A stretch of 64,000 nt of DNA from Comamonadaceae bacterium UBA2334 (GCA_002344885.1 DDUQ01000081.1:2329-66328); one strand, 5' to 3'; positions 8,767-18,422 are shown, counted from the stretch's first letter. Translations and numbers: made by a program. The notes: generated by a model not told the origin, from the letters alone.

Positions 8767-9330
8767 ATGAAAGCCCGAGCCTTTTTCCCATGGCTGGTAC
8801 CGATGCTGCTGCTGGCCACCGCCCACACCACCGCCCATGGTGCCAACCTCTGCGCCGGGCTGGCAAGTTACGAGGTCAGGCCGCTGATTGGTGGCAGCCC
8901 CATGAACCTTTGCACGCTGCCCGCCAAGGCGCTGCTGGTGGTCAACACCGCGAGCGAATGCGGGTTCACGTCGCAGTATGGAGGGCTTGAAAAACTGCAC
9001 CAACGCTTCAGGAACCGGGGTTTGCAGGTGGTGGCCATTCCGGCCAACGACTTTGGCGGACAGGAACCGCGCAAGAACGCCGACATTGGCGCGTTCTGCC
9101 AGATCAACTACGGTGTGACCTTTCCTGTCGCTGAAAAGCTGACGGTACCCATCGGGTCAGACCCGCTGTTTGCCCGACTGATCGCCGCCAGCAACGAGGC
9201 TCCTGGCTGGAATTTCCACAAGTACCTGGTGACGCCTGATGGCAAGGTGACCAGTTTTCCGTCCAGGCTCGATCCGCTCAGCCCCCGTTTTGTGCATGCG
9301 GTGGAACAGGTGCTGATGGGAATGAAGTAG
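8767..9330 (+). CDS. Exported glutathione peroxidase
   Basis: A 187-residue protein. A signal peptide spans residues 1 to about 25. The peroxidatic Cys65 lies in NTASECGFTSQY, followed by NDFGGQEP (catalytic Gln) and WNFHKYL (catalytic Trp). It uses cysteine, not selenocysteine, and is likely a thioredoxin-dependent peroxidase reducing hydroperoxides in the periplasm. It follows the DsbA-type gene by 45 bases, on the same strand, consistent with a small thiol-redox operon. Confidence 0.9.
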   Translation: MKARAFFPWLVPMLLLATAHTTAHGANLCAGLASYEVRPLIGGSPMNLCTLPAKALLVVNTASECGFTSQYGGLEKLHQRFRNRGLQVVAIPANDFGGQEPRKNADIGAFCQINYGVTFPVAEKLTVPIGSDPLFARLIAASNEAPGWNFHKYLVTPDGKVTSFPSRLDPLSPRFVHAVEQVLMGMK

Positions 9331-9438
9331 AGCGCACAGCCCATAACCCACATGGCCCACAGGCACTGTCTCCATTTGGGAGCGGTGGAGCCGCTTCGTA
9401 GAATCTGACCATCGTTTCACGGATGAGTGGAGAGCAGC

Positions 9439-9840
9439 ATGAGCCAGGACAAATCAGCAGAAGTCACCCGCAAACTCAAGCGTGTGGCGGAAGAGCAGTT
9501 CTTGCGCATCATGGAAGAGGCGGACCGCGTTGACCCTGACCGCTCGCAAAGCACCACCACTGCCTATCGGCGCATGGCCTTGAGTGCGGCGCTGGATGCT
9601 GCCATATCAGCCCTCAAGCCGATTCAGTCGGACGACCGCCCCCCAGCCATTACCCGCGACAAGGCACCAACGTCGTACCGGCTGATGAAAAAAACGACGG
9701 GTGAGCTGGTGTTGCAAGGTTGCTTTTTCTGGCACGAAGAAGGCACGGAACGGGCTGGGTTCGAGTGGCGCGACCTCAAAACGGAAGTCGAAAAAGCGGA
9801 TCCGAACCTGCAGTTTTTCGGTCGTGACAATCCGGCCTGA
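9439..9840 (+). CDS. Hypothetical protein, 133 aa
   Basis: I do not recognise a family. The protein is soluble and charged: a helical N-terminal half (MSQDKSAEV through DAAISALKP) and a C-terminal half with a beta-like segment (GELVLQGCFFWHEEGTERAGFEWRD written as two parts: GELVLQGCFF and WHEEGTERAGFEWRD). ATG 9439 is preferred over one 12 bases upstream because a GGAGAG lies 5 bases before it. It stands alone between the peroxidase and a 486-base gap. Confidence 0.7.
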   Translation: MSQDKSAEVTRKLKRVAEEQFLRIMEEADRVDPDRSQSTTTAYRRMALSAALDAAISALKPIQSDDRPPAITRDKAPTSYRLMKKTTGELVLQGCFFWHEEGTERAGFEWRDLKTEVEKADPNLQFFGRDNPA

Positions 9841-10326
9841 TTGATCCCAGAAGCGGCTACACAGCGATGGTCAGTTGATCGGGTTCCCAGCCCAGCAAAG
9901 GTCGAAGGATTCTGGCGATAACGAAATACACGCAGGTCTTTCATCGGTCTGTCTTGGGCCATTACATCGCAACGGCCTTGACATGGGCCACCTGATGAAT
10001 CGTGGTATCAAGCGCATTCAGGCAAAAAAAGCATTCGTTCGCATTTTCTCCACCGCCTCAACCCGTGAATCCAATGCATAGAGAGGTTGACTGAATCTCA
10101 GGTCGCGGCCACGCGGATGTGGCTGTCCATTGACCTTGTAACTGGCTTGTATCGACACGCAGCGACGGCAGGGTCGACAACCTGAAACCCCGTATGCGCT
10201 TGAATACCAGGGTGAATTCCGGCGCCAAACGCTACAGCTGTTTGCCCGGTGTTGGCATCAGGCTCCTGTGTTTAATAAAAGATAGCGGTAAATCAAATGC
10301 TGATAAGCGTCAAGTGGCAAAAAAGA
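9841..10326 (+). other. Intergenic stretch, 486 bases
   Basis: No convincing gene, hairpin terminator or repeat was seen on either strand. It lies between the convergent 3' ends of the 133-aa hypothetical gene and the large repeat-protein gene. Base composition is less GC-rich than the flanks. Confidence 0.6.
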
Positions 10327-13300
10327 TCAGTTTTTTACCAGATCTCGTCTCACCACCTCGACCACGCACCCTGAATGCAGGTGGTGATTGGCTGGGATGT
10401 CGCGGACCAACGAATCGGTTGTGCGCAAATCCGGGTGAGCGCCAGCCAATCGCCAGGTTCCATCAGGCAGTTGCTCGCGCCTCCAGCCAAACCCAGAGGC
10501 CAGGCAGTGGGCGGTTCGAGGGATGGATTCCATATACGTCCGGAACGGCAAGTCATGCGACGGTTGGCGACCCGGTGATGGCACCACCCATGCAACGGAC
10601 GGCATTTGTGGTGTGAGCCCTCCTGTTGCTAGCGCCGACGACTGATCAGCTTGATCCGGCACGGTTGGCCGCTCGGTGCTTATGGTTGTCTCTGGTCGTG
10701 TAGCCTGGTTCATCGCAACTGAATTCGGCGATTGAGGCGTTGTGGCCAAACCGGGAGACACTGACGGACTTCCCGTCGTCACTGGCTGGGTGGGCTGGGT
10801 CACTGCTCCCGGAATGGGTGGATGAACCTGAGTGACCACAACAGGCGGTTGCGGTGGATTCACGGAGGTTACGTGCACCGGCGGCTTTGCCACCACCTGA
10901 ATGGGTGTTTGAAGCAACGGATTGGTAGTTAGAACTGGCCGCTGTGGATTGGGCGTCGCCACCGGCTGAGCTTGTGGCTGTGTTGGCAGCGGAGGTTGCA
11001 AGAGAGGCACCGCGACTTGAACAGGCCTTTGTGGCTGAGGTGTCACTACAGGCTGTGGTGCCTGCTGCGTTGGAAGAGGCGGTTGCAGAAGTGGTACTGC
11101 AACTTGCACGGGTTGCTGAGCCTGAGGCGTGGCCACAGGTTGAGGTGCCTGCTGCGTGGGCAGCGGTGGTTGCAGCAGCGGCGTGGCGACTTGCACTGGC
11201 CTTTGCGGCTGAGGTGTCGCTACAGGCTGAGGTGGCTGCTGTGTGGGCAGCGACGGCGTCATCAGTGGCGCTGCAACTTGTACGTGCTGCTGAGGTTGAG
11301 GAGTCGCCACTGGTTGTGCCTGTGGATTGGGTGGCAGAGGTGGCGTCAGCAGTGGTGTGGCTACTTGCACAGGTTTTTGCGGCTGAGGTGTCGCCACCGG
11401 TTGAGCTTGAGGCTGTGTTGGCAAAGGCGGCTGCAACAGCGGCGAAGCGACTTGAGTGGGCTGCTGAGTCTGCGGAGTGGCAACCGGTTGTGGTGCCTGC
11501 TGCGTTGGCAGTGGTGGTTGCAGCATTGGCGGAGCCACTTGCGTAGGTCTTTGCGGCTGCGGAGTAGCAACCGGCTGTGGTGCCTGTGGAGTCGGCAATG
11601 GTGGTTGCAGCAGCGGCGTGGCGGCCTGAACTGGCCTTTGCGGCTGAGGTGTCGCTACAGGCTGAGGTGCCTGCTGCGCTGGAAGAGGCGGTTGCAGAAG
11701 CGGTACTGCAACTTGGACGGGTAGCTGAGCCTGAGGCGTGGCCACAGGTTGAGGTGGCTGCTGCGTGGGCAGCGACGGCGTCATCAGTGGCGCTGCAACT
11801 TGTACGTGCTGCTGAGGTTGAGGAGTCGCCACCGGTTGAGCTTGTGACTGTGTTGGCAGTGGGGGTTGCAAGAGAGGCGCCGCGACTTGAACAGGTCTTT
11901 GTGGCTGAGGTGTCACTACAGGCTGTGGTGCCTGCTGCGTTGGAAGAGGCGGTTGCAGAAGTGGTACTGCAACTTGCACGGGTTGCTGAGCCTGAGGCGT
12001 GGCCACAGGTTGAGGTGCCTGCTGCGTGGGCAGCGGTGGTTGCAGCAGCGGCGTGGCGACTTGCGCTGGCCTTTCCGGCTGCGGAGTGGCAACCGGTTGA
12101 GCTTGTGGCTGGGGTGGCATAGGCGGCTGCAACAGTGGCGTAGCTACTTGAACAGGCCTTTGTGGCTGAGGTTTCGCCACTGGTTGTGCCTGTGGATTGG
12201 GTGGCAGAGGTGGCGTCAGCAGTGGTGTGGCAACTTGGATAGGTTGCTGAGCCTGAGGCGTGGCCACAGCTTGAGGTGGCTGCTGCGTGGGCAGCGGAGG
12301 TTGCAAGAGAGGCGTCGCGACTTGAACAGGTCTTTGCGGCTGAGGTGTCGCTACAGGCTGAGGTGGCTGCTGCGTAGGTAGCGGTGGCTGCAGCAGTGGA
12401 GTGGCGACCTGCACTGGCTGCTGAGGTTGGGGCGTGGCGACAGGTTGAGGTGGCTGCTGCGTGGGCAGCGGCGGCGTCATCAGTGGCGCTGCAACTTGTA
12501 CGGGCTGCTGAGGTTGAGGAGTCGCCACCGGTTGCGCTTGAGGTTGTATTGGCAGTGGAGGTTGCAGCATTGGCGTAGCGACTTGCACTGGCTGCTGAGG
12601 TTGGGGCGTCGCGACAGGTTGAGGTGGTTGCTGTGTTGGAGGAAGCGGTTGCAGAAGTGGCGTGGCGACTTGAACAGGTCTTTGCTGCTGAGGTGTCGCC
12701 ACAGGCTGAGGTGCCTGCTGCGTTGGCAGAGGTGGCGTCAGCAGTGGTGTGGCAACTTGCACAGGTCTCTGAGGTTGGGGTGTGGCCACAGGCTGAGGTG
12801 CCTGTTGCGTTGGAAGAGGCGGTTGCAGAAGTGGCACTGCAACTTGCACTGGTTGCTGAGGCTGCGGCGTCGCCACCGGCTGAGTTTGTGGCTGTGTTGG
12901 CAGTGGGGGTTGCAAGAGAGGCGCCGCGACTTGAACCGGTCTTTGTGGCTGAGGTGTCGCCACTGGTTGTGCCTGTGGATTGGGTGGCAGAGGTGGCGTC
13001 AGCAGTGGTGTGGCAACTTGGATAGGTTGCTGAGCCTGAGGCGTGGCCACAGCTTGAGGTGGCTGCTGTGTGGGAAGGGCGGGTGCCAATACAGGGACTT
13101 GCCCGGTGACGGGATTCGCGATAGGGCGGGGCCGTGAAAGCGTGGTAACGGGGGTGACCTGTATCACTGCGCCAGGTTTTTGGGTGACCACCGTGATCGC
13201 CGGAGGACGGGCCACCGTGCTCGGCCCTTGAGCCGGTGGCTGGGTCACCGATGTCACTTGCAGGGTTGATGTGGCCGGAGTTTGGTGCGCGGTGGGCCCC

Positions 13301-13836
13301 ATGGGGGTTTGCTTGTCCACCGTTGTTCCAGCCGGCAAAGTGGGCACCACCACAATGGCTGGCGAGGTGGCGGTCACTGAGCTGGGACCCTGGTTGGGAG
13401 GTTGGGCCACCACCGTGGGTTGCAAAACGATTGATGGTGCCTGGGTTTGCGCAGACGGCTTGATGGGGTTTTGCTTGTCTACTGTCGTACCACCCGGCAA
13501 CGTGGGTACCACCATTGATATTGGCGATGCATCAGTGGCCTGAGGGTCGATGACGACGGCTCCATCCAAAGTGGGCGCTGTGATCGTTTGTGGGGTGGGG
13601 GTTTGGGTAGTCGTACCTGTTGTTCCCCCAGGGCGTTGCGTAACTTGAGGTGGCTGACTGTTGGTATGTTGGTTGTGGTTCGACCCACCTCCTCCGGCGC
13701 ATCCGTTGTTTTTGTGCGGGTTGCCCACGCCGATGCACCACCCCAGGTGTCCACCGGCGGCCAATGCCGGTGCCGACCCCATAGATGCCATCGACACAAC
13801 CAATGCCAGCGCGTTCAAGTGTTTTGAGTGGGTCAT
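10327..13836 (-). CDS. Secreted Pro/Gln-rich tandem-repeat protein (putative TPS substrate)
   Basis: A 1169-residue protein. It has a signal peptide (about 1-26, ending APALA), a short Gly/Asn segment with two cysteines (Cys34, Cys46), a Thr/Pro/Val-rich linker (about 60-261), then 24 tandem 29-residue repeats (262-957) and a degenerate 25th (958-986). The repeat consensus is close to PVATPQPQRPVQVATP followed by LLQPPLPTQQAPQ. The C-terminal 70 residues are a distinct, non-repetitive domain with Cys1111 and Cys1157. The gene starts 4 bases after the TpsB stop, so it is almost certainly co-expressed and perhaps exported by it, yet no filamentous-haemagglutinin-type TPS domain is visible. A surface fibre or adhesin is plausible; the function is unknown. 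Confidence 0.85.
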   Translation of the reverse strand: MTHSKHLNALALVVSMASMGSAPALAAGGHLGWCIGVGNPHKNNGCAGGGGSNHNQHTNSQPPQVTQRPGGTTGTTTQTPTPQTITAPTLDGAVVIDPQATDASPISMVVPTLPGGTTVDKQNPIKPSAQTQAPSIVLQPTVVAQPPNQGPSSVTATSPAIVVVPTLPAGTTVDKQTPMGPTAHQTPATSTLQVTSVTQPPAQGPSTVARPPAITVVTQKPGAVIQVTPVTTLSRPRPIANPVTGQVPVLAPALPTQQPPQAVATPQAQQPIQVATPLLTPPLPPNPQAQPVATPQPQRPVQVAAPLLQPPLPTQPQTQPVATPQPQQPVQVAVPLLQPPLPTQQAPQPVATPQPQRPVQVATPLLTPPLPTQQAPQPVATPQQQRPVQVATPLLQPLPPTQQPPQPVATPQPQQPVQVATPMLQPPLPIQPQAQPVATPQPQQPVQVAAPLMTPPLPTQQPPQPVATPQPQQPVQVATPLLQPPLPTQQPPQPVATPQPQRPVQVATPLLQPPLPTQQPPQAVATPQAQQPIQVATPLLTPPLPPNPQAQPVAKPQPQRPVQVATPLLQPPMPPQPQAQPVATPQPERPAQVATPLLQPPLPTQQAPQPVATPQAQQPVQVAVPLLQPPLPTQQAPQPVVTPQPQRPVQVAAPLLQPPLPTQSQAQPVATPQPQQHVQVAAPLMTPSLPTQQPPQPVATPQAQLPVQVAVPLLQPPLPAQQAPQPVATPQPQRPVQAATPLLQPPLPTPQAPQPVATPQPQRPTQVAPPMLQPPLPTQQAPQPVATPQTQQPTQVASPLLQPPLPTQPQAQPVATPQPQKPVQVATPLLTPPLPPNPQAQPVATPQPQQHVQVAAPLMTPSLPTQQPPQPVATPQPQRPVQVATPLLQPPLPTQQAPQPVATPQAQQPVQVAVPLLQPPLPTQQAPQPVVTPQPQRPVQVAVPLLQPPLPTQPQAQPVATPNPQRPVLTTNPLLQTPIQVVAKPPVHVTSVNPPQPPVVVTQVHPPIPGAVTQPTQPVTTGSPSVSPGLATTPQSPNSVAMNQATRPETTISTERPTVPDQADQSSALATGGLTPQMPSVAWVVPSPGRQPSHDLPFRTYMESIPRTAHCLASGFGWRREQLPDGTWRLAGAHPDLRTTDSLVRDIPANHHLHSGCVVEVVRRDLVKN
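10966..13053 (-). repeat. 87-bp tandem repeat array, 24 units, coding
   Basis: 2088 bases encode 24 in-frame units of 29 residues. Units differ by a few substitutions in fixed places: Q/R at position 9, T/A/V at 15, LLQ/LLT/LMT at 17-19, and the last six residues QQAPQ, QQPPQ, QPQAQ or NPQAQ. Units 1 and 10 are identical in protein, units 15 and 21 likewise, and 13 and 23 likewise, indicating block duplication or gene conversion. A degenerate 25th unit occupies 10879-10965. Confidence 0.92.
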
Positions 13837-13840
13837 AGCA

Positions 13841-15424
13841 TCACCATTGGGTTCCGACGGTCATGAAAAATGCGGCTTTGCCTTTGCGCGACAGCGGGCC
13901 ATCGCGCAGGGGCACAGCCACCCAGGTTTCGGCAGACAACCCGCCCGAGCTGACCCCACGAAACCCCAGGCCGACCGAGGCCAACGTCCACCCCCTGGCC
14001 TGTTGCCCGCCAAACGCCACCGAATTGACTCGGCCTGCCGACACAAAGCCAAAGGGCACTACGGGGGTCATGCCCTGGCTGATGGAACCACGGTGCACCA
14101 GCTCGTATGTGGCACCCAGCCCGCGGTCACCCGCCACTTCGGCAGGGGCATATCCGCGCAGGTAAGGATAGTGGCCCAAGACAGTTTTTTCCACGGCGGG
14201 CAGTGCATGGGGGCTCCATTGCAGCGCCCCCTCGAAGCGGTATGTCAACGCGGTGTCGCCCAACGTCCAGGGGCCGCTGAGCCCGTAGCCAGCCCGCACA
14301 TGCGCAAACTGGCGTTCACCGTCGGCGGGCGCACCAGCCCTGGTGGCCGGGCGCTGGCCGACGCTCAACACCACCGATGTTTGCCGCAAACGGCTCTCCT
14401 CATTGGCGTGTGCGTCTACCCAGTAAGCGCGAACGGCTGTGGCCTTGCTTTCAGGGGATTGCCCCGCCCAGCGCTGGGTGGCGTCGGCATGCTCCAGCGC
14501 CGCAATCAGGTGTGTGTGGCCATGGAGATCACGCGCGAGGGGATGACCCCAGGCCAGAGACAGGTTCAGGCCTCGCAGGTCTGACCGCGCAGGGATGTTT
14601 GTGAGGTCGCGCACCGAACGGCCATTGCCCGCAATGGCTTCCAAATAGTTACCGCCGACACCGACCGGCGCTCGGTAGGCAATGTTGCCAAACGCTGAAT
14701 TGCCGCGTGAGGGTTCGTGCGTGAGCACGCCCACCAGCCGCAACATGTCGCCGGGTTGCACCAGTCCATGGCGCTGGTCTTGCACGATCAGTCGCTTGGC
14801 ATGTCCGGGCTTCAGAGGCACGACATCAAAACCGAGCCATCCCTGGCGAGGGGTGCGGGTGATGGTGACTTGCAAGGTGTGGCCGTCCCCTTGGGCAGAC
14901 GGCACCAGGCGACTGGTCATGCTGACCTCGGGCATGTCGTCCACCAAGGCCAGCGCACGCTCCAGGTCTGCTTGTTGGAGGGGCTTGTGTTGGGTGAGCG
15001 GTTGCAGCCGGGTCAGTACAGCCTTGGTCAGTTGGTCATGGGGTTCAGACACCTCCACTGCATCCACATGCCCTTCTGTCACCCGCCAGCGCACCGTGCC
15101 CGTGGCGGTGTCGGCCTCTGCACTCACTTCGGCCAATGGGTAGCCGTCTTCGCGGTACATCAGGGCCATGGCATCTGCAGTGGCCTTCAGTGTGGGCACA
15201 GTGCCAGCTGATGCCGCATGCGCCCAGGCAAAGGTCAGCAACTGGGTGGGGTCGTATGCGGTAATGCCCAGCACCTCAAAGCGCTGGGGTGTGAAAGCCA
15301 CATCGGCCAGGCGCTGGCCATTGGCGGTTACTACCGTCTGAGCCAGCGCAGCAAAAGGCATTGCACCGAGCCAGCACAGGGTTAATGCCCCGGCCAAACG
15401 CTTTGCGTTGTTGAATTTGGTCAT
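13841..15424 (-). CDS. ShlB/FhaC/HecB family two-partner secretion transporter (TpsB)
   Basis: A 527-residue outer membrane protein. A signal peptide ends near residue 28 (FAALA then Q). It is followed by a POTRA-like region (about 65-135; ALMYREDGYPLAEVSAEAD and TVRWRVTEGHVDAVEV), a second POTRA-like part (about 140-205), and a beta-barrel that ends in an aromatic residue (FFMTVGTQW), the signal for barrel assembly. The ATG at 15424 has AGGAGGAACAGGG upstream; the extension to 15469 lacks family character. TpsB proteins export one cognate exoprotein across the outer membrane. The gene just downstream (4 bases) encodes the repeat protein and is the obvious candidate. Confidence 0.88.
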   Translation of the reverse strand: MTKFNNAKRLAGALTLCWLGAMPFAALAQTVVTANGQRLADVAFTPQRFEVLGITAYDPTQLLTFAWAHAASAGTVPTLKATADAMALMYREDGYPLAEVSAEADTATGTVRWRVTEGHVDAVEVSEPHDQLTKAVLTRLQPLTQHKPLQQADLERALALVDDMPEVSMTSRLVPSAQGDGHTLQVTITRTPRQGWLGFDVVPLKPGHAKRLIVQDQRHGLVQPGDMLRLVGVLTHEPSRGNSAFGNIAYRAPVGVGGNYLEAIAGNGRSVRDLTNIPARSDLRGLNLSLAWGHPLARDLHGHTHLIAALEHADATQRWAGQSPESKATAVRAYWVDAHANEESRLRQTSVVLSVGQRPATRAGAPADGERQFAHVRAGYGLSGPWTLGDTALTYRFEGALQWSPHALPAVEKTVLGHYPYLRGYAPAEVAGDRGLGATYELVHRGSISQGMTPVVPFGFVSAGRVNSVAFGGQQARGWTLASVGLGFRGVSSGGLSAETWVAVPLRDGPLSRKGKAAFFMTVGTQW

Positions 15425-15525
15425 CCCTGTTCCTCCTGATCGATAGCATCCGCTGCAAGCGCCACCCATTGTGACCGCTCAACGGTTATCTTGAAATGTT
15501 GCAGTTGGGATTCTGCTGCAATCAT

Positions 15526-16359
15526 TCACCTGAGCATTGCCAAACACTCGTCCGCGCTGATGGGCACCAGGTACTTTCGGAAACGGGCAGAGTCCTGGTA
15601 GGCACCGTCCCCCAGGTACACCGTGTTTGTCAGGCCGAGGCGCGCCATGTCGGCCAGGGAAAAGCCCCAGCCAATCTGCCCGGCGTAGCCTGGCCGCTTT
15701 TCCAGCACGTCACCGACCGCACACACGGCAAAGGCATCGTTGAGGCCCAGTTTGGCGTAGAAGTCCGCTTCATCCTGGAGCGTGACTTTGGTTGTCTCGG
15801 CAAAATCTCGAAAGAAGGCGGCTCGTTGTTCGGGCGTTGCGTCCTTGGGGACATATTGACCCAACAAGGCTTCCAAGCTGACGCCCTGTCGCGCGGCCAG
15901 CAGTTGGAACTGGCGCTCGTTGCCATGCCAGCCAACGAAGGCATCGGTGCGGATGACCCGGGCCCGCCCGGCGGGGAAGATGTAGTCAGCGCAGGAAGAG
16001 AAGCAGATGACATCGACCTCAACCACCAAGCCCATGTCCCTGACCCAGCGGCCGACGTGGCGACCCGCCACCGTATCGCCACCCCCAGAGCTGATGACCA
16101 GACGGGTGACCTGGCCTCGCCGGATGCCTGCTACGGCGGCCTCGAAGGACTGGGTGCTGGCCTCCGAGAAGTTGCCGGTGTAGTACACCGTGTCACCCTG
16201 GACGCGCACTTGCGCGGGTTCGGCTCTGGCGCGCTCGATGTCTGGCGGATGTTTATCTGCGATGGCGGCCGGGCTCGCGATGCCTGCTGCGACCATGGTG
16301 CACAACATGAGCGCCTTTCGGGCGCACTTGTTGATCCCGTGGATCAGTCGCCCCATCAC
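15526..16359 (-). CDS. COG3904-like periplasmic ClpP-fold protein
   Basis: A 277-residue exported protein with an N-terminal hydrophobic signal (about 12-35). VTRLVISSGGGDTVAGRHVG and VDVICFSSCADYIFPAG match the pattern of predicted periplasmic proteins related to the ClpP/crotonase fold (COG3904): a small-residue oxyanion loop and a Ser-Cys-containing helix start where the nucleophile of ClpP would be. Whether it is an active protease is unknown. Its ATG overlaps the stop of the upstream M13 peptidase gene by 4 bases (ATGA), so the two are translationally coupled. Confidence 0.75.
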   Translation of the reverse strand: MMGRLIHGINKCARKALMLCTMVAAGIASPAAIADKHPPDIERARAEPAQVRVQGDTVYYTGNFSEASTQSFEAAVAGIRRGQVTRLVISSGGGDTVAGRHVGRWVRDMGLVVEVDVICFSSCADYIFPAGRARVIRTDAFVGWHGNERQFQLLAARQGVSLEALLGQYVPKDATPEQRAAFFRDFAETTKVTLQDEADFYAKLGLNDAFAVCAVGDVLEKRPGYAGQIGWGFSLADMARLGLTNTVYLGDGAYQDSARFRKYLVPISADECLAMLR

Positions 16360-18404
16360 CAGATCACCACACGGTCTTTGGGTTCACGCCACATCGCATC
16401 ACCCGGGCGGATGCCAAATGCCCGGTGGAAGGCATCCAGGTGCAGCAAAGGCGCAATGGCACGCACCGATGCAATGGCATGCACGTCGACCGATACCAGA
16501 TACCGCAGCCGCTCCGAGCGCCCCTTGTAGGCCCACATCTGCGTCCAGGCCACGAAGCAGCGCTGGTCGGCGGTCAGCCCATCGACATCCGGCATCGGGT
16601 TCTTCGCCAGGTAGCGCGTCAAAGCGGCATGGGCGAGCGTGATACCCCCCAGGTCAGCGGTGTTCTCCGTCACGGTCAAGGCACCGTTGTGCATCAGGCC
16701 CGGCAGGATTTCGTATTGGCTGTACTGCCTGATCAGCACGTCGGTGCGCCGCTTGAACTCGGCGTTCGCCTGTGGTGTCCACCAGTCTCGCAGGTTGCCT
16801 TGCGGGTCGTACTGACGGCCCAGGCTGTCGAAGCCATGGGTGATCTCGTGGCCGATCACAGCGCCGATGGCGCAGTAGTTGGCCGCAGGATCGGCCCCGG
16901 GTTTGTAGAACGGCGGTTGCAGGATGGCCGCTGTGATGTCGATGGTGTTGGTGGTGAAGTTGTAGGCCGAATTCACCGCAATCGGCGTGGTTTTGGTCGC
17001 CACGGCAAAACGGTTGCTGAGCACAGGCTTGTCGACCTGTGACATGTCGCGCTGAAACGCGAAACGGCTGGCGCGCTGCACGTTGCCGAAATGGTCGTCC
17101 GGGCGAATGTCGAGGGTGCTGAAATCGACCCACCCGGTGGGATAGCCCACCTGGATGTCGATCTTGCGCAGCTTCTCCAGTGCGGCCTTTCGGGTCGCCT
17201 CGTCGAGCCAGGTGTTGTTGCTCAGGCGGCTGGCAAACTCGTCTTTGATGTGCCCGACCATGGCAGTGATGTCGCGCCGGGTGGAATCGGGAAAGTAGGT
17301 CTGCACATACAACTGCGACAGCGGGTGGTAAAGCTGTGCCCCAATTTGCTGGGTGACGACGCGCTCCTGCGCAGGCGGGGTCTTCAGGCCACGGCGCTCC
17401 ACCGTGAAAGCCTCTTCTTGCGTGCTGTACGGGTACCCCAACTCCGAGGCTCGGCTGGCCAGCAAGAACCAGCGCAGCAGCAGCTTCACCTCATCGGCCG
17501 AGCGTTCGGTCAGCATTTTTTGCAGCGCCTTCATGGCGTTGACGTCCACCACCTGAATACGCCTTGGCGCGGGGACACCCAGCTCGGCCAGGAAAACACG
17601 CAGGTCAAGCGCGGGCACCAGCGCCTGCGCCTGATCCAGCGTCATGATGTTGTAGATGTTGGCCGGATCGCGCTGCTGCAGCGGCGTCATCATTGCGCCC
17701 GCCGCTTGCGCTTCCATGGTCAGGATCTGTGCTGCCTGGGTCTTGGCGTCATCGATTGGCACGCCCATGCCGTGCAGCATGGCCACGATGTACAGGCTGT
17801 AGAGGTGGCGCAGTTTCTGGTGTTCGGGCCTGGTGTATTCGTCCTGCTCCAGCAGTTGCGCACCGGGGCCCAGCACCATCACGCCGGTGCCGCTGTCTTT
17901 GGCATCGGGCATGGCACCCACCATGACCAACGGCGAGCCACCCACGGCATCGTGCAGCCGGGCGGCAAGGCGGCCAAAGTCGGCCGGTGTGCCGCCCGCT
18001 GAGGCGATGCGCTGCAGATCAGCCTCCAGCGGCTTGAGGCCCACGGCTTGGCGGCGTTTGTTGTCCATCGCCGCCTTGTAGTAATCCCCCACCAGTTGAG
18101 CCGCAGAGCCCTTGGGGGCACCTGCTGAGGCGGCAGCCTCTTTGATCAACAGGGACAGGAGCTGTTTGTCGAGGTTGCGCCCCAGCAGTGTGAAGCCGCC
18201 AACGTCCGCATCGCTGGGGCCGATGTCGGTTTTCTTGAGCCAATTGCCGGCGGCGTAGCGGTAGAAGTCCTGTCGCGGATCAACCGAGCGATCCATGTTC
18301 TGGGGCGAGTAGCCCAATGCTGGCACGTCGGCGACGTAGTTGCCTGCCTGTGCCTGCGGGACAGACAGCAGAATGAGTGAACACACAAGCGCGGAAATTT
18401 TCAC
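16356..18404 (-). CDS. M13 family (neprilysin-like) metallopeptidase
   Basis: A 682-residue zinc peptidase of normal length. A signal peptide covers residues 1-20. The zinc site HEITH is at 519-523 and the third ligand Glu is near 580 in ENTADLGG. The C-terminal region (GLTADQRCFVAWTQMWAYK, SVDVHAIASVRAIAPL, FHRAFGIRPGDAMW) is typical of the family. It should degrade small peptides in the periplasm. It is coupled to the downstream ClpP-fold gene and lies 18 bases after the META/LprI gene, indicating a shared transcript. Confidence 0.95.
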   Translation of the reverse strand: MKISALVCSLILLSVPQAQAGNYVADVPALGYSPQNMDRSVDPRQDFYRYAAGNWLKKTDIGPSDADVGGFTLLGRNLDKQLLSLLIKEAAASAGAPKGSAAQLVGDYYKAAMDNKRRQAVGLKPLEADLQRIASAGGTPADFGRLAARLHDAVGGSPLVMVGAMPDAKDSGTGVMVLGPGAQLLEQDEYTRPEHQKLRHLYSLYIVAMLHGMGVPIDDAKTQAAQILTMEAQAAGAMMTPLQQRDPANIYNIMTLDQAQALVPALDLRVFLAELGVPAPRRIQVVDVNAMKALQKMLTERSADEVKLLLRWFLLASRASELGYPYSTQEEAFTVERRGLKTPPAQERVVTQQIGAQLYHPLSQLYVQTYFPDSTRRDITAMVGHIKDEFASRLSNNTWLDEATRKAALEKLRKIDIQVGYPTGWVDFSTLDIRPDDHFGNVQRASRFAFQRDMSQVDKPVLSNRFAVATKTTPIAVNSAYNFTTNTIDITAAILQPPFYKPGADPAANYCAIGAVIGHEITHGFDSLGRQYDPQGNLRDWWTPQANAEFKRRTDVLIRQYSQYEILPGLMHNGALTVTENTADLGGITLAHAALTRYLAKNPMPDVDGLTADQRCFVAWTQMWAYKGRSERLRYLVSVDVHAIASVRAIAPLLHLDAFHRAFGIRPGDAMWREPKDRVVIW

Positions 18405-18422
18405 GGGGTTTTCTCCTGATGA

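Noticed and set aside
10966..13053. CRISPR-like repetition
   Set aside because: Repeat units abut without unique spacers, vary by codon-like changes and code a continuous protein.
10944..13137. Several open frames on the plus strand and a second minus frame across the repeat array
   Set aside because: They arise because an 87-base repeat with biased codons keeps all frames open; only the minus frame with signal peptide, upstream coupling to tpsB and a distinct C-terminal domain is convincing.
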